A stretch of DNA of 64,000 nt from assembly GCA_010093605.1 (NCBI GenBank), contig MU004188.1:1126341-1190340 (forward strand), given 5' to 3'. This document shows, piece after piece, positions 1-12,100 of this stretch; position 1 is the stretch's first letter; each line of letters opens with the position of its first letter. A model generated the notes under the pieces. That model saw nothing but the letters and a program-made list of their open reading frames with translations. It did no database searches and was not told where the DNA came from. Position numbers and translations under genes: made by a program. Origin of the DNA: Lophium mytilinum (Eukaryota > Ascomycota > Dothideomycetes > Mytilinidiales > Mytilinidiaceae).

Positions 1-1
1 C

Positions 2-2419
2 GCGCACGACCATGTCCTCAATCTCTACAGGGAAGGGCTGCATGACGGTGTGCTCAGCTCCGTATGGTGCGATCAGTTGATCACTCGGCTGGTCGACTCT
101 GGTTCATATCCCAAGGAGAGCGAGCGACGACGCAAAGACCTGAAGCGGAAGCGCACGGACACCCAGGACGACGAAGATGCTATCAGAAAGTTTGAGAAAA
201 TGGAGAGGCACAACGCCGGCCGTCTTTACTCTCAACTCGCGTGAGTCAACCCTTCCCCTTCCTTGCATTTCACCATGTTTCGGATGACTCCATGGATGCC
301 TTCGAGAAGTGATTTCCCAAGACGGTCGTCGACACGTGTAGATTCACTGCGCTGCTCGCCGACCTTCCTCGATTTCAGCTACATGACCGAGGTCGGCGTC
401 GCGCTCGCTACCGGCCCAGCTGTATCGCGACCCACATCTAACACCACACATCCCACACACAACTTGCATGATAATTTGATCACTAATTGACAACCTTTTA
501 CAGACTCAAGTTCCTAGGAAACGAGTTCCTCAACGTACCCGTCAAGCACATAGAGGCCACGCTTCGCGCTGACGGCACGCTATTCAAAGCCTTTACCACG
601 TTGGCAGAACAGCTGCGCGAGTACGACCCGGAGAAGCACAATCCCTTCACGAAAGTTCGAGCCCGCATTATGGCAAAATCGAACGACGTTGTCGGAGATC
701 CGTCCATGGACTACCTTAGAGATGACCTCAAGATGGAATTGGATGCCGCTCGGAAGAAGCGACTGAAGGATGAAGGTACGAGTCCTAGAGGTGACTCTGC
801 TGAAGTTTCATTGCATAGCTAACCTATTACATCTCAGCCAACGAACGCTTGCAAAAAGAGCTCCAGGAAGAAATAGATAAAGCAGTGCGTGAAGAAACCG
901 CTGTCGAATGGTATGTCAACTCATTTCGGACTCTCGATACCTGGCGCTGGCTAACTCGGGCTAGTGACTGTTGCTGCGGCAGCTTTCCGGTGCATCGCAT
1001 GACCGAATGCGAGGCCGCCACCCCCCATTTCTTCTGCTGTGAATGCGCTCGCACACTGGTCCACCATCTCATAGGCGACGGGAAATGTCGTCCGACATGT
1101 ATGTCAACCAAGGGCTGCAGTGCTGGGTTCGCGCGTCAACAACTGAAGATATTTCTGGACCAAGTCACGTTCGACAAACTTGAAAGCATGCAACAGCGAG
1201 AGGATGTCCTAGCGGCCGGCATAGAAGGCCTCGCTGAATGTCCGTTCTGCGATTTTAGGGCAGATTGTCCCCCGGTTGAGATCGACAGAGAATTCCGGTG
1301 CCGCAATCCAGGTTGCGAGAAAGTCAGCTGTCGCTTGTGCCGAGCGGAGACACATATTCCACAGAGTTGCGAAGAGTATGCGAAAGAAAACAAACTGAGC
1401 GTGCGACACGCCGTGGAGGAAGCGATGACCAATGCTTTGATTAGGATTTGCAAGTAAGTCAACCCTTCCGGGCTCTTCGTAGGCAGTCCGCTAACTGAGC
1501 AGTAAATGCCAACACCCTTTCATCAAGGACTTTGGTTGCAACAAAATGGTTTGCACACGCTGCGGCAACAAGCAATGGTAAGTCTCTCCATCCGTCTGTA
1601 GTTTCGTACGCAGCTGACCTCTTCTTCAACAGCTATGTCTGCTCCAAGACAGTCGTCGATTACAATCATTTTAAAGAAAACGGTCCTTGCCCTCTTCACG
1701 ACAACACAGACCAACGCCATACCGAAGATGTCAAAAAAGCAGAAACCGAGGCCCTTGCGAAAGTACGAGCCGAGAATCCAGAACTTACGGATGAGGATCT
1801 AAAAGTCAAAGTGTCCGACACAGTCAGGCTTGAAGAGGAGGCTCGCGCTCAACGGGCACAGGGGGCAATGGCACCCGGCCGATTAGGCGCATATGTTGGG
1901 CATTTTCACCCTCACCAACCCCAACACCCTCAACACCTTCATTTCGCGATGCGTGATCATGAAGGCTTGGCAGCAGTCGGAGGCGGTGCGGCTGCAGCTT
2001 ACCATGCACCCGCCCTGGTTCCACCACCAGGCCATGCTTTTATGCCTTTCAATCGACCACATCAGCGCGTTGACGCTGAATTGCGACGGTTGGACGGCTA
2101 TAACCTGGGAATCCCACCACCACCGATTGAGAGGATGGCCCCGCGAGCACATAGACTGCCAGCCGCGCCGCCGCCACCCGTTCCGCATCAGCTTCCCATA
2201 TTACCCAGGCCGCAAGTGCGAGACCTCAATCCGGAGACACTTGACTTGCACATGCGAGCCATACAGCAAGGGCGACGACTCAACCTGGAGGCAGATGTCT
2301 TACAGATGCGACGAGTTGACGTCGCTATTCAGGCAGCGAGACACGATATGGATGAACTCAGGATCCCTCGGGGAGGGCTTCTGGGTTGGCTTCCAAGAGG
2401 GCAGGGTCGAAACCAATGA
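2..2419 (+). CDS. RBR-type E3 ubiquitin ligase, RNF216/TRIAD3-like (5' end outside window)
   Basis: Exons read as 2-240, 504-775, 838-910, 965-1453, 1503-1577 and 1633-2419, all GT/AG, giving 644 visible codons with no break. The N-terminus lies before the window. A RING1-like cysteine cluster starts near visible residue 195 (CDCCCGSF...FFCCECARTL), followed by an IBR with ECPFCDF and CRNPGCEKVSCRLCRAETH. RING2 starts near residue 357 (CNKCQHPF...GCNKMVCTRCG...CYVC). The order and spacing match the RNF216 subgroup of RING-between-RING ligases, which pass ubiquitin through a RING2 cysteine; the GCNKM cysteine is the likely one. The last 250 residues are low-complexity, rich in His, Pro and Arg, with no domain I recognise. 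Domain call is firm; the substrate is unknown. Confidence 0.88.
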
Positions 2420-3231
2420 ATGGGGCCATACGTTCGTCCTACTATCAAATCGTTGCAGTCATTTACGGTGGGTTCTACTACGGGACTCTTTCTTGGGGCT
2501 TTTTTTTGTACAAGTAGCTGCACTTCTATCTCATTAGCGGCATGGGTAAGTCAAGATTAAACATTGGAGTTTTGGGGATTTGGGTTTGGCGCCTGGAATA
2601 TTCTTTGGGTCTGCAGCAGCTTATATCCCCCGCCGTCTCTTGGCTGAACTCCTATTTTCCAATAGATACCTCGAGTATGTGGGGAATTATAATGAAGTTC
2701 TTTGCGTGCGGTTCTCGCTATAATTTGCTACATGTATTGAGAACTAATCGCTGGGACCTGCATGTAAGTTACCTAGACTGTATACGTTGCCTTTCTGGGC
2801 AATCTACCCGATACAACTTCCAGCTCAACTTCAGCTGCTTTGTAAACTCCTATCAACGACGGCACGATTTATAAGAGATTGCCATGTAAACACGCCCAAA
2901 ACACGCCCTACAACGGGCCGCTTCCGCCTGCCGATTTCGGCATCGTGAGTATTCGATGACATGCGCAGCCGGCAAGCGGCACAGGCCCCCGGCGCTATTC
3001 TCATGACGGCGCTATTCTCATGACTACTCGAAAACGAGCTTGGTTTATTTCCGCGGCTGTTACAAATGTTTTTCTTCTCCTAAAAATGCGGGGACCCATA
3101 TTTATTTCCACTGACTCCTCCCCCGGATTTTCTCCCTTTCAACCTTCACGCAGGGTTTTATTATTTCATCGTTTGGATGAGTTGCTGTGTGGGATATTAT
3201 CTTTGACGGACTCGATTCCGCTATTCGTTCT
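2420..3231. other. Intergenic gap, 3' flank of the RBR gene and promoter of the MFS gene
   Basis: No convincing coding sequence. It holds a perfect 17-bp tandem duplication (separate entry) and a T/C-rich stretch shortly before the transporter start codon. Confidence 0.6.
2991..3024. repeat. 17-bp perfect tandem duplication
   Basis: The unit ggcgctattctcatgac occurs twice back to back in the promoter region of the transporter gene. Probably replication slippage. Confidence 0.85.
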
Positions 3232-4985
3232 ATGACGACCACTCAGAGCGCGTTGACGTTGGATGAAGTCCGAGCGAACGCCGATGAGCCAGGTTCTTCC
3301 CCAGATCATAAGCTCGCTGCGGCGGGGTCGGAGAATGGCAGCGATGAGGAGAGGGCGGAGGTGAAGGTGGAGGATGTGCCGCCGGATGGGGGATATGGCT
3401 GGGTTGTTGTAGCTGCGTGAGTACTATTCTTACAGAGACTGCGGGAATATGAAATTTAAGAATTGAGACTGATGTGGTTGCGTAGGATTTTTTGTATCAA
3501 TGCCCATACTTGGGGACTCAATTCTTCTTATGGCGTGTTTCTAGCCCATTGTATGTGTTTTATATGTCTTCATGCTTTCAGGACTTCTCTTACGTGCTAC
3601 TGTAGATCTGAGCACCAATACCTTTCCTGGGGCGTCGAGACTGGATTTTGCGTTTATAGGTACATTTCCGGCACTGCAATGATTGCTCAATGGCGCGAAG
3701 CTAACCTCAAATAGGAGGACTATCTGTGTCCATGGCGTTGACGGTATCGCCAGTAGCTACTGCTACGACTAGACTATACGGTACTCGCGTCACACTTCTA
3801 CTTGGTGTTTTCTTCGAAGCTCTCTCTCTAATCGGCGCCTCCTTCGCCGACAAGATATGGCAGCTCTTCCTCAGCCAAGGCGTCTGCTTCGGATGGGGCA
3901 TGGGCTTCCTCTTCGTAGGCTCCGTCTCCGTGGTCCCGCAATGGTTCACCACGCGCCGCAGTCTCGCGAACGGAATCGCAGCATCAGGCTCCGGCCTAGG
4001 CGGCCTAATCTACTCCCTCTCCGCTCAAGCCATGATCGAGAACATCAGCCTCGCGTGGGCTTTCCGTATCCTAGGCATCATCGCGTTCGGAGTCAACCTG
4101 TCCTGCGCGCTCGTGGTCAGAGACCGCAACAAGCATATTGGATCGTCGCAGCTCTCGTTTGACTATCGCCTTTTCCGCCGCGTGGAGTTCTTGCTTCTTG
4201 TGTCGTTTGGGTTCTTGTCTATGTTGGCATATATCGTGCTTCTGTTCTCGCTGCCGAATTTCGCGCAGTCGGTGGGTATGACGGCGAAGCAGGGCTCGAT
4301 TATTGGAGCGGTGCTGAATCTTGGCCAAGCGCTGGGACGGCCGCCTATTGGGTACTTCAGTGATGCTGTTGGGAGGATTAATATGGCGAGCTCCATGACT
4401 TTCCTTGCGGGGCTGTTTTGCTTGGTTATCTGGACGTTTGCGACGAAGTTTGGAGTGCTGGTGTTCTTTGCGCTTATTGGAGGATGCGTGGCTGGGACTT
4501 TCTGGGCGGTGAGTTCGAGAATCGTGTTTATAGATGTCTGTCTGAGTGCTGACATGTACCCTAGGTGATTGGGCCGGTTACGTCTGAGGTCATTGGTCTC
4601 AAGGACTTGCCATCGGCGCTTGCTCTTACGTGGATAGTTTTGGTCCTTCCTACGACCTGTGAGTCTGATTTCTCGTGTTCGAAAAGGGTTCATCTTGCTG
4701 ACATGTATAGTTTCTGAGCCCATCGCTCTTGAGATCATCTCTTTCAACAACGGAAATTACCTGGGTGCTCAACTCTTCACGGGCTTCATGTACATTGGTG
4801 CGGCGTTCTTCCTTTGGTTGGTGAGAGCGTGGAAGATTGGCGAGCTAGAGAAAGAAGATGCTGTAGACGCGACCCCCCAGACAGGCGGTCCGTTGACAGA
4901 GAAACCCGCAGGGGAGGAGGCGACGGCGAGCGATGCGGTGCAGTCGAGCTTCGTGAAGAGGATGTTCATGTGGAGGAAGGTATGA
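3232..4985 (+). CDS. MFS transporter, monocarboxylate porter (MCT) type
   Basis: Exons 3232-3416, 3486-3550, 3606-3659, 3715-4508, 4565-4658 and 4711-4985 give 488 residues. After an acidic cytosolic N-terminus comes PPDGGYGWVVV, the signature at the start of TM1 in fungal MCT-like transporters. It is followed by NSSYGVFLAH, FPGASRLDFAFIGGL and further hydrophobic segments consistent with 12 transmembrane helices in two halves. The MCT family moves short monocarboxylates, and many fungal members have other or unknown substrates, so transport of a small organic acid is only an inference. The start is the methionine just before the TTTQS tail; an in-frame GTG-proximal extension upstream has no support. 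The C-terminus is a short charged tail. Confidence 0.88.
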
Positions 4986-6153
4986 GATATTTGTGGAAAA
5001 GCTTTCAAACGTGTTAATACTGCTCACTGCCTGCATCTGCTCGGCGCAAAAAGACCACACTAATGGGACGCATATAAAGCTCTAGAGAAGGGCTGAAAAG
5101 ATGTATATAACAAAAAGCGACGCATACAAAGTTCTACGGAAGGGCTGACAAGATGCATATAACTCTTAATGCCTAAAAAGGCAAGGTAAAGAATGGTCGA
5201 CGAGTTCGAAATAGTCAAGACGGCTTGTGTTATTCTTGGAGACATGACATGATGTTTGAGATTAAACTGTACTGCGCTGTACACCCCCAAGGTTACTCGT
5301 CACGCTCAACTTAGCCATAACGTACGATGCGTACAGCATGGTGGTTGGTACAGGTTGCATTAAAGGCAATAATGAGGCCATCGACCAGACAAAGATGCGG
5401 CAGGGCTCCGTATGCCCCTTTCACTCCTTTTACCTAGTACTGAAGCATGAAGCTTATTAGAGCAGGTCGTCTTCATGCTGAAATTGAAGACGCTCGGGCA
5501 CTTCCCATAAAGCCCAGCTCCTGACAGCCAGGACTGCCAGGACAGCGAAGTAGCACTACAAGTGGAATATCAGTCCTTGGATGCAAAGACAGGTGTATTG
5601 AGGGGGCTCTCGGAATGCACTGCATGGCATAAAGCCCTAGAACGCCTCTCCCGTCCACGGTCTCAACCTTCACCAATGTGCCTGGGCTGCCTCCCCAGAC
5701 TCCTGACCAGGCTATCCCTGTCGTTTGGGAGCCAGCCGTGGGTGATGTTGTGGGGGCGCGTCATTGGTCCGGCATCTCCCACGTCTCCTTTCCATAGCTA
5801 GAAGATATTCTCAGGCGAAGCTCCGCACACTGCACCGCCTATCCCTTCTACACGCCACGTTATGGTGCAGAGCAGTGTCAACTCGTCCCCGGCGCCTTGT
5901 ACATTGTCCGCCAACTCCATGTCACTCCTTTAGACCGAGTCCTTTCTTTTGTAGACATCTCTATCGCGTCACCACCTGGCGTTCCGCCTCCGCTCCCTCC
6001 TCGCAGCGTCCGCACGCGTTGCCATCGTTCCCGGCTCCCGATTTATCCCCCAGTTACAACGAGCGAGCGACGCCAGCTTCGCTCACCGCGTTGGAACCGT
6101 GGAAGGTGCGCGTTTTCTAGTCAACCAGCTCAGAGCGAGGCGCTGAACATTGA
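4986..6153. other. Intergenic gap with leader of the large coiled-coil gene
   Basis: No gene seen. The first 200 bases hold a diverged 52-bp-period duplication (separate entry). From about 5700 to 6150 the + strand is rich in C and T, as in the promoter and 5' UTR of many filamentous-fungal genes, and leads directly to the next start codon. Confidence 0.6.
5067..5163. repeat. Diverged tandem duplication, period 52 bp
   Basis: Two 45-base copies begin gacgcata (5067 and 5119) and end atataac. They share the core gaagggctga and differ at about six positions, three of them C/T changes. The copies lie just past the transporter gene, probably in or near its 3' UTR. Confidence 0.8.
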
Positions 6154-9100
6154 ATGCAAGCTCGACGGACCACCACGTCGTCACCAGCCTTGCCCTCATC
6201 GCCTCCGACTGCTTTCCAGCACGAAGGCGAAGCAAGCCCTCTCACAGAGGCGCGCAGTGTGCCATCTCCGGCACAGACTCTGTGGACAGCCCACTCGCCA
6301 ACCCAGACACTCGGCCACTCGAGTCCGGAGCTCCCCCCTCTGCCCTCTCTAGCATCGCTCGGAGGCGTCCCGCGTACCCCGTCGACTATTGCGAGGCACG
6401 AAGCTACCGACAGCACATACTACACTGCAAGCTGGGGATCTCCGTACCAGCGACCTCCTCCGGGATTTAATATCAGTTCTGCGCTACGCGACCATTTAGC
6501 TCCTGACAGCGACGATCTTGAGGACGCATCCAGCCTTCAATTCGGGCTCGAACATCTACTGCCCTCTCACTTGAACGAAGAGAACTCCTCGGATCCCCAA
6601 TTTGGACTCGAGCATCTTCTCCCGTCTCCGCTGACAGAAGACGCTTCCCCGAACCAATTCGGCTTGGAACACCTGCTACCTTCTCGACTGCCTAGCAACT
6701 CGGTTTTAACGCCCACGAGACCTACGTTCTCCCCCATATCCGAGGTCCCTGAAGCCACTCCACGTCCTAGTGGTATCAGTTTTGGAGATACTCTCCCAGA
6801 GCAGCTGTTAAGCGATCCGACTGGTGTTTGGGTTCGCCAGTTCTTGAGTGGAGGTTGGAACAACGACAAGGCTGATTGGTGGACTGACGAGTCAAGCCAC
6901 AACGAGTCCGGTGTAAAGAAAGACGAGAAGCAAGACAAGACCGAGGGTCAAGTCAAGCAAAAGAAAAAGGGGCACAAGTCGAGGAAGAGTAACCTGACAC
7001 TGAAGCAGCAGGACTTCTGGGCTCACTTCAGCAAAGAACAAAAGGAACACTTTGGCAGGATGATGGCCTCGAAATACGCAGACCCTGTGCATTCCCGCAA
7101 GGGTTCTGAAAATAGTCAGCTATCACAGCCTTTACGCAGTCCGGCATCAGATAAAGCGCTACCTCCGCCTCCCAGAAGCGATGCCGCACTTTCGCCAAAG
7201 CTTCCTAGTGAACCTGAACATGCTATTCCCAAAGAAGCACCTGTTCGACCCCCATCGGCACCGCGTCCACGAAAGAGATTGCCATGGAAAGGGAAAGCCT
7301 GTTGGATCGGACTGCCCGCCGATCTTCCTAGAGGGAAACCGGGACAACCGCCAATGCCCCTCAGCTCGCAGGAGGTCGCAGCTCGTATGGAGTCTTTTGA
7401 ACGAGCAGGCTATAATACCAACGGTTTCGACCACTTCAAAGAGAGAGAAAGCGTTGTTGGACCAACCGGGTTAGCACAGGCTCGCGGTGTATATCCAGAG
7501 CCTAGCGACTATCAAGAGGAACGCAGTAGTGGGACTTTCCGAGTGCGGATACCAAACAAGGCAGAATGGGAAGCATATGAGAACTACCTCATGGAACAGA
7601 AGTTGGCTGCCCTTGGAGTCAGCATGGGCGGAGAGGAGGAGGAGGTCTCTCCTGCCATGTCTCGCAAGGCTTCATCCCAATACCCTGCGTTGCCGTTTTC
7701 CCCACCTCTGCCGACTTCGTCTGCTGGAAGTCAACGACTTGGACAGAATGGCAGTGTCATCTCTGGAACTTTCCCGCATGGACCTTCGCCAGCACACGGA
7801 CATGCGTCTACCAGGTCGATTGCTTCCCCCATATCACCATTTGGCAACCAGCGACCAGGTATGCACATGCATCGGCACTCGACTTTTACAACTCCTGCCA
7901 ACTTTGGACAATCGCAGCCTACGCCGCCAGGTCTCCCGGGATGGTCTCCTCAACAGTATTTCGGGCCGCAAGGGGTTTCACGAGGCGGATCGCCTGCGTT
8001 GTCGCATAGCAGGCCTGATCTGGCTGACCTTGCCTCTCCTTCGTCGCCGTTTGGCTTGAGGCCGAACCAACAGTTCCCATTCCCGCAGAAGGATGACCTC
8101 TTGGTTCAGATGCAACAGCAACAACAACGCTTGCAAGCTCAGCTACTTCTTCAGCAACAGCAGCAGTTGTTGAACAACATGAGGCCGTCTTCCACCCTTG
8201 CTGAGGTTCCCGAGGATGAGGCTGAGGAAGACGAAGTAGCCGACATCAAGCAGTCCAACCAACCAGGCCCGCAGATTGCCGTCCCGACGCCTCGTGGTCA
8301 TCAGCATAATATCAGTGAAAATCTCGAGCGGGAAATTCGAGATGCAGAGTACCATTTGGAACAGGCTATTGACAAGCAACTTGAGGAAGGTGGTGAGTTC
8401 AGCACGGAATCACCGTTCAATTTGAATTCTAGGAAGAACCAAATCAGCTCTCCTAATCCTCAAGCGGCTAAATCAGCATGGGAGGAGCCTCGTCCAATCC
8501 AGCAAGTCTTGCACCAGCCGCAGCCTCATAACAGAGCTCATTCTCTCACCAAGCCTCAGCGGCCGCTGTCTATGAGCTTCAATTCTCAAAACACGAATGG
8601 TCAACGCGAGGAGCTGAGCGACGACGCGAAGACGAACGGCTCAGAAGTAACGAACCCTAGTCTAGAAGAAGGCGAATTACAGGAGTCCGACCCTAGCTCG
8701 AAGCAACACTCTAAGAGCGCGTCTCAAGCTAGTGCTTCGTGGAAAGACTCAAAGCTCAACTTTGGTCGGCCACAATCTATCCACAGCAAGCACACCTCTA
8801 CTTCGTCGATTTCGAGACTCAACGTGGAGGCTAAGGAATTCAAGTTCAACCCATCTGCTTCCTTCAATCCCAGCACGTCTACTTCCAGTCCTAACACTTC
8901 TTCGTTTGGCGGCTTCGCATTCCAGCCCGCCATCAACAAGCCTATCGGTCAACGTCCCCAGCCTGTACCCAGAAGTAACAATGCTAGCATCGATGGTCTC
9001 GGGAGTGGCTTGAACGTCACCGCGCCTGCTTTCAAACCCACTCTCGGGATGAAAGCACCGGCGTTGCCCTCCAGCAACTTCGACTTCCTTTCAAAGGGAC

Positions 9101-12100
9101 CCGATTTCAAGCCGGACGTCCCCGCATTCACCCCATCAGCTGTTAGCCCTGCAGTTGTACAGAGTCCAGCGGTCGCTGCTGGAGCTAACGGACCGTCTAA
9201 GATATTTGGCAACTTCAACATGAATGCTAACGATTTCGTTAAGCCCGCTAAAAGGTCCAAGGCCGTCCCGATCGTCATGCCAGATACTACCCAACAGCCG
9301 GTCGAAGAAGTTGCGGACAAGGAAGACGAGGGGGGTCGGATCACCCAGCCTGAGGGTCGCGAGAAGCGAGCGCGCCACGGTCGTGATGATGGAGAACAGG
9401 TGCCGCAGTTCGCTATGCCTTCGTATCCTCTTGGTGAGGCGTCTCAAAACCAAGGAGCGAAGCAAACACCTGAAACTGAGCGAGCTATCGTGCCAGAGGA
9501 TAAAGAGAATCTTTCTCCTAATAAGGAGCAAATTCAACCCAAAGCCAGGTCTCCTCAACCGTTTTCTGCAGCCACTCTTCAACGAGAAGGCTCATCATTC
9601 GGTCTTGGTACACATACGCCGAAAACCGACGACGTTTCGGATGCTGCATCAGGCACGAAGACGCCTACGGAAGCTGAACCGCAGCACGACGTGGAGAAAG
9701 TCTCCCCATCTGTGGAAGAGCAACCGAAGCCATTCACAAAGAAGCATGCAAGCAAAGGCTCCCTATCGGCTACTGCAAAGCCCTTCGAATATCGACCTCA
9801 GTTCGGCTCTGGCTTCGACTTTGGTATTCATGTCCAGAAACCTTCTGTGCCTAAGAGTCCCGAGCTTGATACTTCGCACGTCAGTTCTCCCCGTCACGTC
9901 AGCCGGAGCCCTGCAACGACTTTCCGACCGAGTGACGATGGATCGTACAAAACTGCACCTGAACCTCACAAACATCGGGTCCCATATCCGGAGAGTGAAA
10001 GCATCGATTATGATTATGTGCAGACATTCGACGAGATTGACTCTGTCATGAAGCATCTCAACGAGGAAGGTTCGGACTTTGGTGTTGAGAGAGATTCCAA
10101 CTCATGGGACCAGTCTAGTCCTCGACGATCTCTTCACGACTTTGAACGTTTACAGCCAAATACTCAAATGCGCAGCGATGCGCCCAGCCCTAGTCCTCGA
10201 CGAATTTATGCTCATATTCCTGCGCCTGGAACTCTGCATGCCTCCTCAACGTCTATCACGCATGATCCATTCAGTGACGAACGAGCCGGAATGGCCTATG
10301 AGTCACCTGTTCACCGTCTCAACAACGCCGACGAGGTGCCTGTCAGTGATTGGGATGAGGGCATTACCTCAGAAGGAGAGGACAAGATTCAGACTCGTAG
10401 CCGATTCTTTGACAGCCACGTTGATGGGCTCATCGGTCGTCTGTTGCAAAACCGGCTAGTTCCTTTAGAGAGGAATCTTCAACTCATCCAAGACTCTATC
10501 TCCACAATGGGACTGAAGGGCGGAAGAGGTCGACGCAGCATGTCTACCAACGACCGCCTGGACAGCGACGCTGATGACGAAGATGACGATGCTGATGTTC
10601 ATTATCGAAACCGGTCTCCCAGGAAGGACCGCAAACTCGAAAAGATTCGTGCTATCGTCATGGAGGCGATTGCCTCTCAGCCACAACACTCAGCAGACTC
10701 TGCTGTGGTGCCAGCCCAGCCTGCTCTTGATCTTACGGAGTTACAAGAAGCGCTTGGTGACATCAAAGCTTCAATTATTTCCGTACCGTCTCAACCTCCT
10801 GTAGATCTATCGGCACTTCAAGAGGCTCTCACCGAAATCAGGACCTCAATTGCTGCAGTACCAGCTCAGCCCCCGGTAGATCTGTCCGAGTTGAACAAGG
10901 CGCTCGATGAGATCAAATCATCGGTTGTATCTGCACCACCGCAGCCGCCTGTGGATCTTTCTGAATTCTACCAAGCTCTTGGTGATGTGAAGGTTTCCTT
11001 TGCTCAATCAGCTTCGTCCAGTGTGCAACCTGAAGACTTCAGGGAAATGATCGAAGATGTCTTGAAACGCCAGAGTACTGAAATGGTACTCCACCGAGAC
11101 AACAAAGCGGCGGAAGAAAGCGAGCTTCGCGTTGCAGATCTTCAGTCCATGGTCAAAGAGGCCACTCTACGTGTGGACGCGGAGGTTGAAGCTCGTAAGG
11201 CCATCGAGGCTCGCGAGATTAGTACTCAGCGTCTGCTTAAGGTCACCGAGGAGGAACTTGTTCTTCTTAGAGAAGCTGCCCGCGATGATGAGCACAAAAT
11301 GCGTGCGATGGACGAAGAGATCCACGATTCCCGTGCAAAGATTTCTGCGTTGCGCGATGCTGAGGAAGACCTTCGCGATCGACTCTCTTCATTGGCTAGT
11401 GAAAATGAGCAATCAAAGCTGAAGGCAATTGCCTTCGAATCGTCAGAGGAAGACTTGCAGAAGAAGTTGACTGGAGTGTCCGCCGAGAACGAAGCTCTAC
11501 AGTTTACGCTCGAAGAGTACCGCTTGTCTAGCGATAAGTGGCGACAGGAAATCCAGCAAGCCAACGCGGAGAAAGAAGAGATGAAGAAAGCCGTCGATGC
11601 ATCGCTATTCCAAGCCGAGGAGGCTCAACGTATCCGCGAGTCTATGCGTACCAAGCTGGAAACTATCCAGAGAGACATGTCAATTGCGTCTGGTCAAGTG
11701 TCTGCGGAGAGGGCGCAATGGCAAAAGAGCGACCAGGAGCACATGACGCGGTACGAAATACTTAGTGCCAGAATTGAGGCTGAGGGTCGTACCAGGGAGA
11801 GACTTGAGAGAGAGCTCGAGAGACTGGAAGGCCAGGAAAGAGAAGGGATGAGGATGAAGGTCACTCTCGAGCAAACTCAGAAAGCCAACGCTAGACTCGA
11901 GGATGCTGTAAATGCGCTCAGGCATCAAAGCGACCAGCACCAACGGGCCGCCGAGAAGTATGAACGTGATTACCAGGAGGCAAGAGAAGCAGGCCGCGTC
12001 GAAGTACAGCGAACTCGCGTGCTCATGGAGGCTGACATTGATGTTGCCAATAACCAGGTTAACATGGTGCGAGCTGAAATGGAGCATGAGATTTCTAGAC

